A model generated the notes under the pieces. It did not search any database. It was not told the origin of the DNA and was given only the letters and a program-made list of their open reading frames with translations. A stretch of 64,000 nucleotides of DNA. It comes from CAZMRQ01 sp964568795. GTDB lineage: Bacteria; Pseudomonadota; Gammaproteobacteria; Comchoanobacterales; Comchoanobacteraceae. The position numbers and the translations under genes were made by a program. Below are positions 36,766 through 44,697 of the stretch, piece by piece. Where the stretch lies: the NCBI GenBank assembly GCA_964568795.1, contig CAZMRQ010000001.1, positions 25,548 through 89,547 of the forward strand, read 5' to 3'. Position 1 is the first letter of the stretch. Every line of letters begins with the position of its first letter.

Positions 36766-38241
36766 ATGCCAGGCTCTCATAAAAATTCAAACTGTGTGTG
36801 TGTGGTGGAGGCTAACGTGGCAAGCGTTCCTCCCAACGAATATGCAGTCTTTAAAGACGGGTTCAATAAACAGAATTTAGAAATTAAACAAGTGGCTTTA
36901 CGCATTACTCTAGACGAGATGGCTGGAAGAAGCTGTAAGGCTGATAGCAGCAAGGTCAGTCATGAGGAGTCAGAATCTGGGCCCAGTGAGGAAGAAAAAA
37001 GTGCGCAGAAAAGAGAAGCAAGAGCTCGTATAGAAGGTTTCACAACAAACATGGTTCGCGATGGTGGTGGATTTGTGTTTGATGAAATTTCTATCACTCA
37101 ATTATGGACAAGGGTTGTCGATAGAATGAAAAAAGAAGAATTTGAGAATGCCGTGTTGTCCATGATGAATCAGTACAAAGATACTTGTGACGCATCTAGC
37201 GCTGCCGATGACTATAATAAGAAACTCGCATCTGATGAAAGTCAACGAGTTACAAAAGTTTTAGACGTATACCAAAGCTACTTTAGTAAACATTACAGCA
37301 TGGTTTCTGTTTCGGATGATGAGAACGTATTGCGTAGAAAAGTAAACGCTGATAAGTCACAGCTACAGAATGCGTTGACTAGTCTTAGGGAGGATATTCT
37401 AGGCATTCAGCATGTAAGAATTTGGAATAACGATGTGGCTTTGCAAAAGATGAACAAACCAGCATTAGAAAAAGCAATACAAGAATTCAATGAATTTTTT
37501 GATAGCGAAAATAGCCTGCTCACCGATCCAACTTTTGACCGTTATAAGCAAGAACACCAAGCGCTGACAATTTTAAACAGAGGTCTGATTGGCTTATCTA
37601 GCGGTGAGGAAGGCTTACCGGAAGGTCAAATGCTGCGAGCTCATAAAAAATTAGATATTAATGATCTTAGTATGATGTTATCAGCAATATACTTGGGTGT
37701 ACCATTGGTTACGACTAATGTGGCGATGGTTTATCAAATAAACAAGTTGGTTATGACTTGCACTCTTGCACGCCGGTGTTTGGTCCTATCTCCAACGGCG
37801 CCCTTGCCTGATATAGGAGCATTAATTGAAGATGGTCGATATGCGCTTTTTGGCGCAGTGCAAAAACCTGAGGACAATAAACATAATACTTGTTCGCCAG
37901 ACAGAAAAGCAAGAGAGTCCAGGGAGGAAACTAAGTTGCCATCATATTTAACACCTCCTCGAGAGTTAAGAGGAGGGGGTGCAAGTGGACAAAAATCAAC
38001 TTCTATAAAGGATGATAGTAGAGGAAAAGACAAATCAACTCCTGAAGGGCTGAGATGTGCAGCAGACAGGCATACACCTCCCAAAAGGGGGTCAGTAAAG
38101 ACATTGTCTTTTTTACTCCCACCGCCGGGAGAAGAAGGGGGGCAAAGCTCAAGTCCAGGTGGCTCTGATCCTGATTCAAGTCCAGGTGGTTCTGATCCTG
38201 ATTCAAGTCCAGGTAGATCTTCACCACCTTTAAAGCCTTGA
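36766..38241 (+). CDS. Orphan protein with Ser/Pro/Asp repeat tail, effector candidate
   Basis: From ATG 36766 (MPGSHKNSNC, preceded by AGGTG) the protein has 491 aa. No family recognised. The N-terminal 300 residues are charged and helical-looking, with one moderately hydrophobic stretch (LSMMLSAIYLGVPLVTTNVA). The last 130 residues are low-complexity, rich in Pro, Ser, Gly, Lys and Asp, and end with a nine-residue repeat SSPGGSDPD in a little over two copies. Its own strong promoter, absence of a Sec signal and disordered tail suggest a secreted effector; this is inference. Confidence 0.8.
   Translation: MPGSHKNSNCVCVVEANVASVPPNEYAVFKDGFNKQNLEIKQVALRITLDEMAGRSCKADSSKVSHEESESGPSEEEKSAQKREARARIEGFTTNMVRDGGGFVFDEISITQLWTRVVDRMKKEEFENAVLSMMNQYKDTCDASSAADDYNKKLASDESQRVTKVLDVYQSYFSKHYSMVSVSDDENVLRRKVNADKSQLQNALTSLREDILGIQHVRIWNNDVALQKMNKPALEKAIQEFNEFFDSENSLLTDPTFDRYKQEHQALTILNRGLIGLSSGEEGLPEGQMLRAHKKLDINDLSMMLSAIYLGVPLVTTNVAMVYQINKLVMTCTLARRCLVLSPTAPLPDIGALIEDGRYALFGAVQKPEDNKHNTCSPDRKARESREETKLPSYLTPPRELRGGGASGQKSTSIKDDSRGKDKSTPEGLRCAADRHTPPKRGSVKTLSFLLPPPGEEGGQSSSPGGSDPDSSPGGSDPDSSPGRSSPPLKP
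38149..38217 (+). repeat. 27-bp tandem repeat encoding SSPGGSDPD
   Basis: Two full 27-bp copies (38149-38175 and 38176-38202) and a 15-nt partial third copy, in frame at the C-terminus of the orphan gene. Copies differ by one or two bases, so duplication is fairly recent. Confidence 0.85.
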
Positions 38242-38288
38242 TAACCTGATTGTATTGATTTCACTGCCACGCCTTGTTACTCTGTTCT

Positions 38289-38897
38289 ATGGATCAAAAT
38301 AGCGCATTAAAAAAATATTTTCGAGGGTTCTTGCCAGTTGTCATTGATTTGGAGACATCGGGTTCAGATTGCTCTCGTCACGGCATTCTTGAAATAGCAG
38401 CGGTCTTTCCTAAATGGAAATCCAAGTGGCAATCAGGCCAAGTGTACCATGAACATGTTGAGATGTTCGATGGTGCTGAGCAGGCAGAAGATTCAATGAA
38501 AATTCATGGAATTATTCCAGACCACCCTTTTAGGGGGGCAATAGATGAAGCGGCAATGATGCGTTCTTTAGTGAAGAGTATCAAGCAACAGTGTGAGAAA
38601 TTTGGTACGTCTAAAGCTATTTTGGTAGCTCACAATCCAAATTTTGATGTGGGTTTTCTAAGAGCTGCAGAGTCGCGTACTGGAATAAAGTTGCCCATGC
38701 ATCAGTATACAATGTTTGATACAGCTACAATGGGAATATTGATGTACAGAGAGACAGTTTTAGCAAAGCTATGCTTCAAGTCAGGCTTGGGCTTTGATGT
38801 GAGTGAGGCTCATGGCGCTTTGTATGACGCGGCAATGACTGCCAAGCTTTTTTGGCTTATGGTGAATTCATCTTGTAAAAAGATTTCAGGCGGCTGA
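38289..38897 (+). CDS. rnt: Ribonuclease T
   Basis: 3'-5' exoribonuclease of the DEDD family that trims tRNA 3' ends and other small RNAs. From ATG 38289 it has 202 aa (family about 215). The catalytic acids are in VVIDLETSG (exo I), AHNPNFDVGF (exo II) and HGALYDAAMTA (exo III); FRGFLPVVIDLET is a typical RNase T start. Its last 41 nt overlap the end of hda, tail to tail. End trimming matters here because the tRNA in this window has no encoded CCA. Confidence 0.95.
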   Translation: MDQNSALKKYFRGFLPVVIDLETSGSDCSRHGILEIAAVFPKWKSKWQSGQVYHEHVEMFDGAEQAEDSMKIHGIIPDHPFRGAIDEAAMMRSLVKSIKQQCEKFGTSKAILVAHNPNFDVGFLRAAESRTGIKLPMHQYTMFDTATMGILMYRETVLAKLCFKSGLGFDVSEAHGALYDAAMTAKLFWLMVNSSCKKISGG

Positions 38898-39507
38898 GTG
38901 AGGGCTTTTGTTTGTGTGTATAACATTCTTGAATATGGCCTAATAAGTAGTGAATAATTAGCTCAGGGTTCCAAGGAAGAAAGTCAATGGCTTGTTTGAT
39001 AAAGCTATCTTTGATTTGATACTGATAGCGATTGGCAATGGATTTAATGATTTTGTATAGATTACTGTGTTTTCTAGGAGCCACAAGGCATAAAGTGAGA
39101 CACTGCTGACAGCGTGATGATAAATCTGCCAGAGTTGGCAGTGATTGTGCAGATATCAGCCATTTAATTTGAGGAAAATGTTGGCTAAATGAAACCAATT
39201 TTTCAGGATGGGGGTATTTATCTATATCATCAATAATGAGCCATTTGATAGAGTCATTTTGTGGTGGTATGGGCTCATGCTCTGTGTGTAAGAACATAGC
39301 ATCGTGATGGAGAAGGTGTGCAAAACTTCGCATTAAATGGGTCTTTCCGGACATGCGTGGCCCAAGCAAAAGAATTGATGTTCGTTGTGATAGTCCTCGA
39401 GTGATATGCGCTAAAGTGCCATCATGATCAATATAGTTATCGATCTGTTGATGGCCTGCATGGTCTAGCTCAAGAGTGTGTTGATGATATATCATAGTCA
39501 TATGCAA
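38857..39507 (-). CDS. hda: Hda-like regulatory inactivator of DnaA
   Basis: AAA+ protein related to DnaA domain III that, with the beta clamp, stimulates ATP hydrolysis by DnaA and so limits re-initiation. The 216-aa protein has Walker A GPRMSGKTHL, Walker B WLIIDDIDKY, a sensor stretch (IKWLISAQ) and a C-terminal lid. The start is uncertain (MHMTMIYHQHTLEL); either Met could bind the clamp-contact N-terminus. The gene for the DUF2066 protein lies immediately upstream, as usual in gammaproteobacteria. Confidence 0.88.
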   Translation of the reverse strand: MHMTMIYHQHTLELDHAGHQQIDNYIDHDGTLAHITRGLSQRTSILLLGPRMSGKTHLMRSFAHLLHHDAMFLHTEHEPIPPQNDSIKWLIIDDIDKYPHPEKLVSFSQHFPQIKWLISAQSLPTLADLSSRCQQCLTLCLVAPRKHSNLYKIIKSIANRYQYQIKDSFIKQAIDFLPWNPELIIHYLLGHIQECYTHKQKPSLSRLKSFYKMNSP

Positions 39508-40444
39508 TATCGGTATTATCGTAGCGAGGGGGGTAAAGATAGGGGCGTAGAAATTTTATTTCTGCCCATTCAGTGACAAGCGAGTCAATGCCTCCAGGTT
39601 GTTCTATCTTAATAATGATATATTCTGGAGTCAACTGTATGATACTCATTGGTCGTTGAGGAAGCGTACTTTGTATTTTATTCAGAATGGATCTTTGCTC
39701 CATGACATTGTCAATCCCATGGATTTCAACCAGTACATCACTAACAGCGGCATTCTGATATTCTAAGGATTCAGAAGCCAGTTTTTCTCTGATGTGTATA
39801 AAGAGTTTTTTGAGTGAGTCATATACTTCTCCTTCAGTTGACTCTTCAATAAAGCTGTTTTGGTTATACCATACCCAACTATGTTGATTGTTCTTTGGGT
39901 TGGTTTTAAGTGCAACAACCTGACTGGACTGATAACGCCTTTGAGTCAGGTCTAAAGCGCTGCTTTCTTGATGCGACATAACATTATGCCATGCTTGGAG
40001 GTCACTGAGATCCATCAGAGCTGGTTTTACATGTATGCCATATGTGTCTAGTATTTCATTCATTAGCTCGTGTACAGAGTCATTGGGTTGATCACTCAGC
40101 AACAAGATGGAGGGTCTGCTTTTCTCGGGCCAATAGGTGAGTTGGAGTGAAGGGAGAGTTTCCAGAACAGAGTCTTTATCGAACTGAAGATGGCACATGC
40201 TCTGACGAAGTTCATCTGTTGAGAAATAGTAGGCATGCAGCAGTCTTTCTTTGTCTTTGTATTTCAACAGATTCTTGTCATAAGGATGCCCTTGATGGGT
40301 GGTGCGTATGAGCAACTTATTAAGAGCACTTTCTAGGTTTTCAGGCCAGGAACGCGCGTTCTTGGATGAAACAGGAATAGACACTTCAAGAATCTCTGCA
40401 TGAAGGATTGTGCTAAGTATAAGTAAAAGGCTAATAAAATACAT
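39470..40444 (-). CDS. DUF2066-type exported protein
   Basis: From ATG 40444 (MYFISLLLILSTILHA) the protein has 324 aa and a Sec signal peptide cleaved near AEILEVSIPV. The gene next to hda in gammaproteobacteria commonly encodes this DUF2066 family, and blocks such as RPSILLLSDQ and LQLTYWPEKSR fit it. Function unknown; periplasmic. It overlaps hda by 38 nt. An extended frame to 40513 has no support. Confidence 0.8.
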   Translation of the reverse strand: MYFISLLLILSTILHAEILEVSIPVSSKNARSWPENLESALNKLLIRTTHQGHPYDKNLLKYKDKERLLHAYYFSTDELRQSMCHLQFDKDSVLETLPSLQLTYWPEKSRPSILLLSDQPNDSVHELMNEILDTYGIHVKPALMDLSDLQAWHNVMSHQESSALDLTQRRYQSSQVVALKTNPKNNQHSWVWYNQNSFIEESTEGEVYDSLKKLFIHIREKLASESLEYQNAAVSDVLVEIHGIDNVMEQRSILNKIQSTLPQRPMSIIQLTPEYIIIKIEQPGGIDSLVTEWAEIKFLRPYLYPPRYDNTDIAYDYDISSTHS

Positions 40445-40702
40445 ATGGTAAGATAACCAAAACACAGAGCTGTTGCAAGTTATTCCAAAAGGCCTGTTAA
40501 GGAAAGCATACAAAGAGCAATAATCAATTCAACGGGCGTGATCCATAGAACAGAGGTTCAAAGGTAACTTGTTAAGAGAAACACAGACTTAATTCTTGGT
40601 CGGCACTGAAGAGACATCTCGCATATCAGAGGGAACGAGTGGTGAGGCAGATCAAAATACGGTAGATGTTTTGTGCATAGGCGGGCGATTCAATCCAGGG
40701 GC
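40445..40702. other. Gene-free stretch before the peptide array
   Basis: No convincing gene in about 260 nt upstream of the first array unit. Recognisable array homology starts near 40703. Confidence 0.5.
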
Positions 40703-40809
40703 TGATTCCACATAAGTTATTGATAATAATCATAAAATACAATAAGAGCTATCGTTAATAGAAAAATAGAAGTTAATAGAATCGTCACTGATACATTGAG
40801 GAGAGGAAC

Positions 40810-41025
40810 ATGAAACTAATAAGACTAGTGGTCATCATGGCGATGATAGGCGGCGCAGGGGTGGCCGCTTCGACGCTGCCTCATGGTTCCGAGATGGAGC
40901 AAATAGGCGGAGACCCGGGTGGGAATGAGATAGCGCAGGCCGCCATCCATGACCATATAGGGACAAGTACGACGACGGCCGCCGCCCCATGTGAGTTAGT
41001 GGATAGTACCGAGATGTGCGACTGA
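40810..41025 (+). CDS. Array peptide 1, secreted
   Basis: 71 aa, with signal peptide MKLIRLVVIMAMIGG and cleavage near GVAAS. The mature part of about 50 residues is acidic and Gly/Ala/Thr-rich with two cysteines near the C-terminus (PCELVDS and MCD). A strong site, TTGAGGAGAGGAAC, sits before the ATG. The leader differs from the others at several positions. No homology outside the array's signal peptide is recognised. Confidence 0.75.
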   Translation: MKLIRLVVIMAMIGGAGVAASTLPHGSEMEQIGGDPGGNEIAQAAIHDHIGTSTTTAAAPCELVDSTEMCD

Positions 41026-41091
41026 TGGCTGAGAGTGTCAGGGGAAGAAGAGAATGCATATCACCCTTACGACAGGGTGAGCGACTAACAA

Positions 41092-41136
41092 ACGTGTAAC
41101 CACTACAGAGAGAACAATCTAGCGGTCTGTAAGGAG
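41092..41136 (+). repeat. Constant block of unit 1, left part before the assembly gap
   Basis: The sequence from CGACTAACAAACG to CTGTAAGGAG is the same as in units 2-4; it then runs into the N stretch. Confidence 0.85.
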
Positions 41137-41236
41137 NNNNNNNNNNNNNNNNNNNNNNNNNNNNNNNNNNNNNNNNNNNNNNNNNNNNNNNNNNNNNNNN
41201 NNNNNNNNNNNNNNNNNNNNNNNNNNNNNNNNNNNN
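41137..41236. other. Assembly gap of exactly 100 N
   Basis: A run of 100 N, the conventional length for a gap of unknown size. Compared with units 2 and 3, about 77 nt of constant block should lie here. Because the gap falls within the identical repeat, whole units may be missing or collapsed. Confidence 0.95.
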
Positions 41237-41555
41237 AGCTACTGAATAGCTGTATGATAGTCTGTTGCAGCAAAGGTGTAAAGAGCTGTGTGATGTCATA
41301 GCCTGGCTCTAGGCGTAATGTTAATCCAGGGTTAAAGAAGTGGTGGATGATAGGATGGAGATGCAGATATGCTCAAATACCCACCAAGAAAAAAGGCCAT
41401 GGATAATGGAGTGACAGTCCCTGAAACAACAGTCAGTTCTGAGTACGCTCTATCTATATAAGTAATTGATAATAAACATAAAATACAATTAAAACTATCG
41501 TTAATAGGAAAATAGAAGATAATAGAATCGTTCCTGATACATTGAGGAGAGAAAT
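41237..41555 (+). repeat. Constant block before peptide 2
   Basis: About 319 nt identical or nearly so to the stretch before peptides 3 and 4. It ends with an AT-rich presumed promoter/leader (about 41460-41540) and the ribosome site TTGAGGAGAGAAAT before the ATG. Confidence 0.85.
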
Positions 41556-41819
41556 ATGAAAACAATAACATTAGTGCTCATCATGGTGATGATAGGTGGT
41601 TCCGCGTACGCAGCAGGGTGCAGTTGCAACTTGACCGGTGGGGACATCATCAAGACCAGTTATGATGGGCTGGATCAGCAGGAGATGAAGATCACTTGTG
41701 GGCAGGCGGACAACCCAGCCTGCAATTGCACGATGGCCCTCCGGGGCGTCAGCATGCACCAACTGGGAGGTCATGTGAGGCTCACGTGCACTGGCCCTAA
41801 CGATGTCACTGGCGGTTGA
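41556..41819 (+). CDS. Array peptide 2, cysteine-rich secreted
   Basis: 87 aa: signal MKTITLVLIMVMIGG with cleavage near SAYA|AG, then a mature domain of about 67 residues with seven cysteines by pattern CxC ... C ... CxC ... C (CSCNLTGG, ITCGQ, PACNCTMA, LTCTG). Basic and acidic residues are balanced. It resembles small disulfide-rich toxins or inhibitors in build only; no family match is claimed. Confidence 0.8.
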   Translation: MKTITLVLIMVMIGGSAYAAGCSCNLTGGDIIKTSYDGLDQQEMKITCGQADNPACNCTMALRGVSMHQLGGHVRLTCTGPNDVTGG

Positions 41820-41854
41820 TAGAAAGGTATTTGAGAATATCGCTTTCCTAAGGC

Positions 41855-42305
41855 CGACTAACAAACGTGTAACCACTACAGAGAGAACAATCTAGCGGTC
41901 TGTAAGGAGGGTAGCATACCCAGTGAAGACAGAGATGGAGCCTCAGTTGAGTCAAGAGACTCAGTGGGGTCTTCAATAGCTTAGCGAGCTACTGAATAGC
42001 TGTATGATAGTCTGTTGCAGCAAAGGTGTAAAGAGCTGTGTGATGTCATAGCCTGGCTCTAGGCGTAATGTTAATCCAGGGTTAAAGAAGTGGTGGATGA
42101 TAGGATGGAGATGCAGATATGCTCAAATACCCACCAAGAAAAAAGGCCATGGATAATGGAGTGACAGTCCCTGAAACAACAGTCAGTTCTGAGTACGCTC
42201 TATCTATATAAGTAATTGATAATAAACATAAAATACAATTAAAACTATCGTTAATAGGAAAATAGAAGATAATAGAATCGTTCCTGATACATTGAGGAGA
42301 GAAAT
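41855..42305 (+). repeat. Constant block between peptides 2 and 3 (451 nt)
   Basis: Contains two hairpins described separately, a stretch CTGTGTGATGTCATAGCC, and an AT-rich leader region with the ribosome site GAGGAGAG. It differs from the block at 42599-43049 by only a few bases (for example G/T in GGTCTGTAAGG). Confidence 0.93.
41948..41994 (+). terminator. Paired hairpins conserved after each array gene
   Basis: TGAGTC-AAGA-GACTCA (41948-41963) is a perfect 6-bp stem. CAATAGCT/AGCTACTG (41974-41994) forms a second stem with one mismatch. Neither is followed by a long T-run, so termination is possible but unproven; an RNA-processing or recombination element is the alternative. The same pair recurs after peptides 3 and 4. 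Confidence 0.4.
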
Positions 42306-42512
42306 ATGAAAACAATAAGATTAGTGCTCATAATGGTGATGATAGGTGGCACGGCAACGGCGGTATCCGAGGAAGTTATTCTGTGGGGTCGGCAGTATAA
42401 TGCCCCAGAATCTGATGACAGGCGTTGTTACTGTGGCGACGCATATATGTGCCCCGGGGACTGGTGCAATGATACAAAGTGGAAGATGCCAGCGGGATGT
42501 AAGTGTAATTGA
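42306..42512 (+). CDS. Array peptide 3, cysteine-rich secreted
   Basis: 68 aa: signal MKTIRLVLIMVMIGG followed by TATA, then a mature part of about 47 residues with six cysteines (RRCYCGD, YMCPGDWCND, AGCKCN) giving CxC ... C ... C ... CxC. It shares no mature-region similarity with peptides 1, 2 or 4. The ribosome site and leader are the same as peptide 2. Confidence 0.82.
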   Translation: MKTIRLVLIMVMIGGTATAVSEEVILWGRQYNAPESDDRRCYCGDAYMCPGDWCNDTKWKMPAGCKCN

Positions 42513-42598
42513 CGATACACATTCCAGGATGGCTTGTCGGAGGGGGCTAGCGACGGATTAGTGAGCCCGGGCGGAGCACAGACTGGGGTGGCGGTGAG

Positions 42599-43049
42599 CG
42601 ACTAACAAACGTGTAACCACTACAGAGAGAACAATCTAGCGGTCTTTAAGGAGGGTAGCATACCTAGTGAAGACAGAGATGGAGCCTCAGTTGAGTCAAG
42701 AGACTCAGTGGGGTCTTCAATAGCTTAGCGAGCTACTGAATAGCTGTATGATAGTCTGTTGCAGCAAAGGTGTAAAGAGCTGTGTGATGTCATAGCCTGG
42801 CTCTAGGCGTAATGTTAATCCAGGGTTAAAGAAGTGGTGGATGATAGGATGGAGATGCAGATATGCTCAAATACCCACCAAGAAAAAAGGCCATGGATAA
42901 TGGAGTGACAGTCCCTGAAACAACAGTCAGTTCTGAGTACGCTCTATCTATATAAGTAATTGATAATAAACATAAAATACAATTAAAACTATCGTTAATA
43001 GGAAAATAGAAGATAATAGAATCGTTCCTGATACATTGAGGAGAGAAAT
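42599..43049 (+). repeat. Constant block between peptides 3 and 4 (451 nt)
   Basis: Same length and nearly same sequence as 41855-42305, including the two hairpins at about 42692-42738 and the leader before the ATG. Confidence 0.93.
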
Positions 43050-43283
43050 ATGAAAACAATAAGATTAGTGCTCATAATGGTGATGATAGGTGGCACGGCA
43101 ACGGTGGTATCCGGGGAGCCCGTCCTCATTCCCTTCGGTCCAAACACTCAAGGTTCGGTACAACAGAGCTCCCCCATGGGGGCCGATACTCCGTGTGGTT
43201 GCCTGTGTTGTTGTGGAACATCGTGCGGCACCTGGAGCTTCGACGCGCAGGGGCGGCTGGTATGTGACGCCTGTGACTCCTAA
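43050..43283 (+). CDS. Array peptide 4, cysteine-rich secreted
   Basis: 77 aa: the first 15 residues, MKTIRLVLIMVMIGG, are identical to peptide 3, then the sequence diverges. The mature part of about 55 residues has eight or more cysteines clustered at the C-terminus (PCGCLCCCGTSCG and VCDACDS), which suggests disulfides or metal binding. Ser/Gly/Pro-rich linker before them. Codon composition is GC-rich compared with the rest of the window. Confidence 0.82.
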   Translation: MKTIRLVLIMVMIGGTATVVSGEPVLIPFGPNTQGSVQQSSPMGADTPCGCLCCCGTSCGTWSFDAQGRLVCDACDS

Positions 43284-43339
43284 AGCTGACGCATTGGGCA
43301 GGCCTGGGGGGGCCGGAGCCGATGGGGGAATATTCAGTC

Positions 43340-43526
43340 CGACTAACAAACGTGTAACCACTACAGAGAGAACAATCTAGCGGTCTGTAAGGAGGGTAGC
43401 ATACCCAGTGAAGACAGAGATGGAGCCTCAGTTGAGTCAAGAGACTCAGTGGGGTCTTCAATAGCTTAGCGAGCTACTGAATAGCTGTATGATAGTCTGT
43501 TGCAGCAAAGGTGTAAAGAGCTGTGT
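43340..43526 (+). repeat. Truncated constant block at the right end of the array
   Basis: Matches the first about 187 nt of the other constant blocks, including the hairpins, then breaks off after CTGTGT. The following 200 nt to ihfB are unrelated. Confidence 0.9.
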
Positions 43527-43670
43527 ATAGGCTTATACTTTTTGTGGTTTTAGGTTTTCCAGTAGGTCTGTAGAATTCGAAATTTTTGTGTTGCTGTTTG
43601 CCTGACAACAGTTCAGGAAAGTGCTGGCATCAATAAATGATAAAAAAGAAGAGATAATGATAAGTTTTTC

Positions 43671-43699
43671 TTGACATTTTTATCATATAAATCTAAGTT
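43671..43699 (+). promoter_or_regulatory. Putative promoter of ihfB
   Basis: A perfect TTGACA at 43671-43676 with a weak TAAGTT at 43694-43699 and a 17-nt spacer. About 28 nt remain to the ATG. Confidence 0.5.
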
Positions 43700-43726
43700 G
43701 TAGATAATTAAAACTACGAGATAAAC

Positions 43727-44068
43727 ATGGTTAGATCTGAAATAGTGGCTTGTCTGGCATTAAAGCTGCCGCACCTTCCTGCACAGCAAGTAGAGTCATG
43801 TGGCCATCTCATTATTGAAGCAATGATTGAGGCGCTGTGTCGTGGAGATCGTGTTGAATTCAGAGGTTGGGGAAGTATGGAACTGAGAAAGCGCAATGCG
43901 CGTATTGCCCATGATCCATCATCTGGAAGAAAAGTTCTAACACCAGAGCGTTTTAAGCCACACTTTAAAGCAGGTGGGCAAATGCGTCAACGTGTCAATG
44001 CAGCAAGAGCTGATTTCCCTCTTAAAAGAGGCAAAAAGAGAAAGGAAAATGAGCTAGAAAGCGTATAA
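43727..44068 (+). CDS. ihfB: Integration host factor beta subunit (HU/IHF family)
   Basis: DNA-bending protein of the HU/IHF fold, 113 aa. The start MVRSEIVACLALKLPHLPAQ, RVEFRGWGSMELRKRNARIA and FKPHFKAGGQMRQRVN match IHF-beta (E. coli RIEIRGFGSFSLHYR, YVPHFKPGKELRDR). A basic extension of about 15 residues (KRGKKRKENE) follows the usual end. IHF assists recombination, replication initiation and transcription. Position just beside the cassette array is suggestive, but it is also an ordinary housekeeping gene. Confidence 0.9.
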   Translation: MVRSEIVACLALKLPHLPAQQVESCGHLIIEAMIEALCRGDRVEFRGWGSMELRKRNARIAHDPSSGRKVLTPERFKPHFKAGGQMRQRVNAARADFPLKRGKKRKENELESV

Positions 44069-44084
44069 GCCAATACATTTACCA

Positions 44085-44124
44085 AGCGATTTCGACTTAA
44101 ATAGAGGCGAAATCGCTTTTTTTA
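44085..44124 (+). terminator. Rho-independent terminator after ihfB
   Basis: AGCGATTTCG ... CGAAATCGCT is a perfect 10-bp stem with a 13-nt loop, followed by a run of T. It ends the ihfB transcript just before the convergent dcd gene. Confidence 0.85.
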
Positions 44125-44133
44125 TTTGCAGAA

Positions 44134-44697
44134 TTATACAGTTGGAATAGTGATCCCTTTTTGATTCATGTATTTGCCACTGCGGTCTTTATAGGATGTT
44201 TCACATACTTCATCACTCTGGAGGAACAGCAGCTGGGCAATGCCTTCGCCAGCATAGATACGCGCAGGAAGATTGGATGTATTGGAGAACTCTAAGGTGA
44301 TATAGCCAGACCACTCAGGCTCAAGTGGTGTGACGTTAACAATAATCCCGCAACGTGCGTAGGTTGACTTTCCTAGACAAATCACTAGAACATCCCGTGG
44401 TATATTAAAGTGCTCCACCGTTCTGCCTAAAGCAAAAGAGTTGGGGGGGATAATGCATGTGTCGCTTTGAATATCGATAAAGCTGTCTTTGCGAAAATCC
44501 TTAGGGTCTACAAGTGATGTATTGATGTTTGTAAATATTTTGAACTCATTGGCGCAACGCACATCATAACCATAGCTCGATAATCCATAGGATATAAGCG
44601 GTGTGTTATCTGTATGGCATGTTTGTTTTTCAACAAAAGGAGTTATCATCCCTCTCTTGGCTTGTTCTCTGATCCACTTGTCTGATTTGATGCTCAT
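44134..44697 (-). CDS. dcd: dCTP deaminase
   Basis: Converts dCTP to dUTP, the main dTMP precursor route in gammaproteobacteria. 187 aa as usual. Landmarks: PLISYGLSSYGYDVR, PPNSFALGRTVEHFNIP, CLGKSTYARCGI and VTPLEPEWSGYITLEFSN (catalytic Glu). Its ATG overlaps the mrp stop (ATGA), so the two are coupled. Confidence 0.97.
   Translation of the reverse strand: MSIKSDKWIREQAKRGMITPFVEKQTCHTDNTPLISYGLSSYGYDVRCANEFKIFTNINTSLVDPKDFRKDSFIDIQSDTCIIPPNSFALGRTVEHFNIPRDVLVICLGKSTYARCGIIVNVTPLEPEWSGYITLEFSNTSNLPARIYAGEGIAQLLFLQSDEVCETSYKDRSGKYMNQKGITIPTV

Larger units (their letters stand above)
40703..43526 (+). repeat. Tandem array of four secreted-peptide cassettes (unit about 745-750 bp)
   Basis: Peptide starts lie at 40810, 41556, 42306 and 43050. 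The block from CGACTAACAAACG to the next ATG is exactly 451 nt both times it can be measured (41855-42305 and 42599-43049) and almost identical. The first 45-50 nt of each gene (signal peptide) are also conserved. Between them, 282-299 nt from ATG to CGACTA are unrelated from unit to unit. Hand count gives about 60% GC in 43101-43300 against about 33% in 42841-43020. Homology ends at 43526. Unit 1 has a more diverged leader, as expected of the oldest copy. It is not a CRISPR: repeats are long and contain genes. Confidence 0.93.

Noticed and set aside
40835..41299. Minus-strand open frame running through the N gap
   Set aside because: Its continuity depends on undetermined bases and it is antisense to peptide 1.
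41332..43059. A 77-79-aa minus-strand open frame repeated three times (41332-41571, 42082-42315, 42826-43059)
   Set aside because: It recurs only because the constant DNA block is nearly identical. It lies antisense to the leader and signal-peptide region of the peptides and has no ribosome site; more likely a shadow frame.
40703..43526. CRISPR-like array
   Set aside because: The repeats are hundreds of nt long with genes inside, no cas genes are seen and unit length is about 750 bp.
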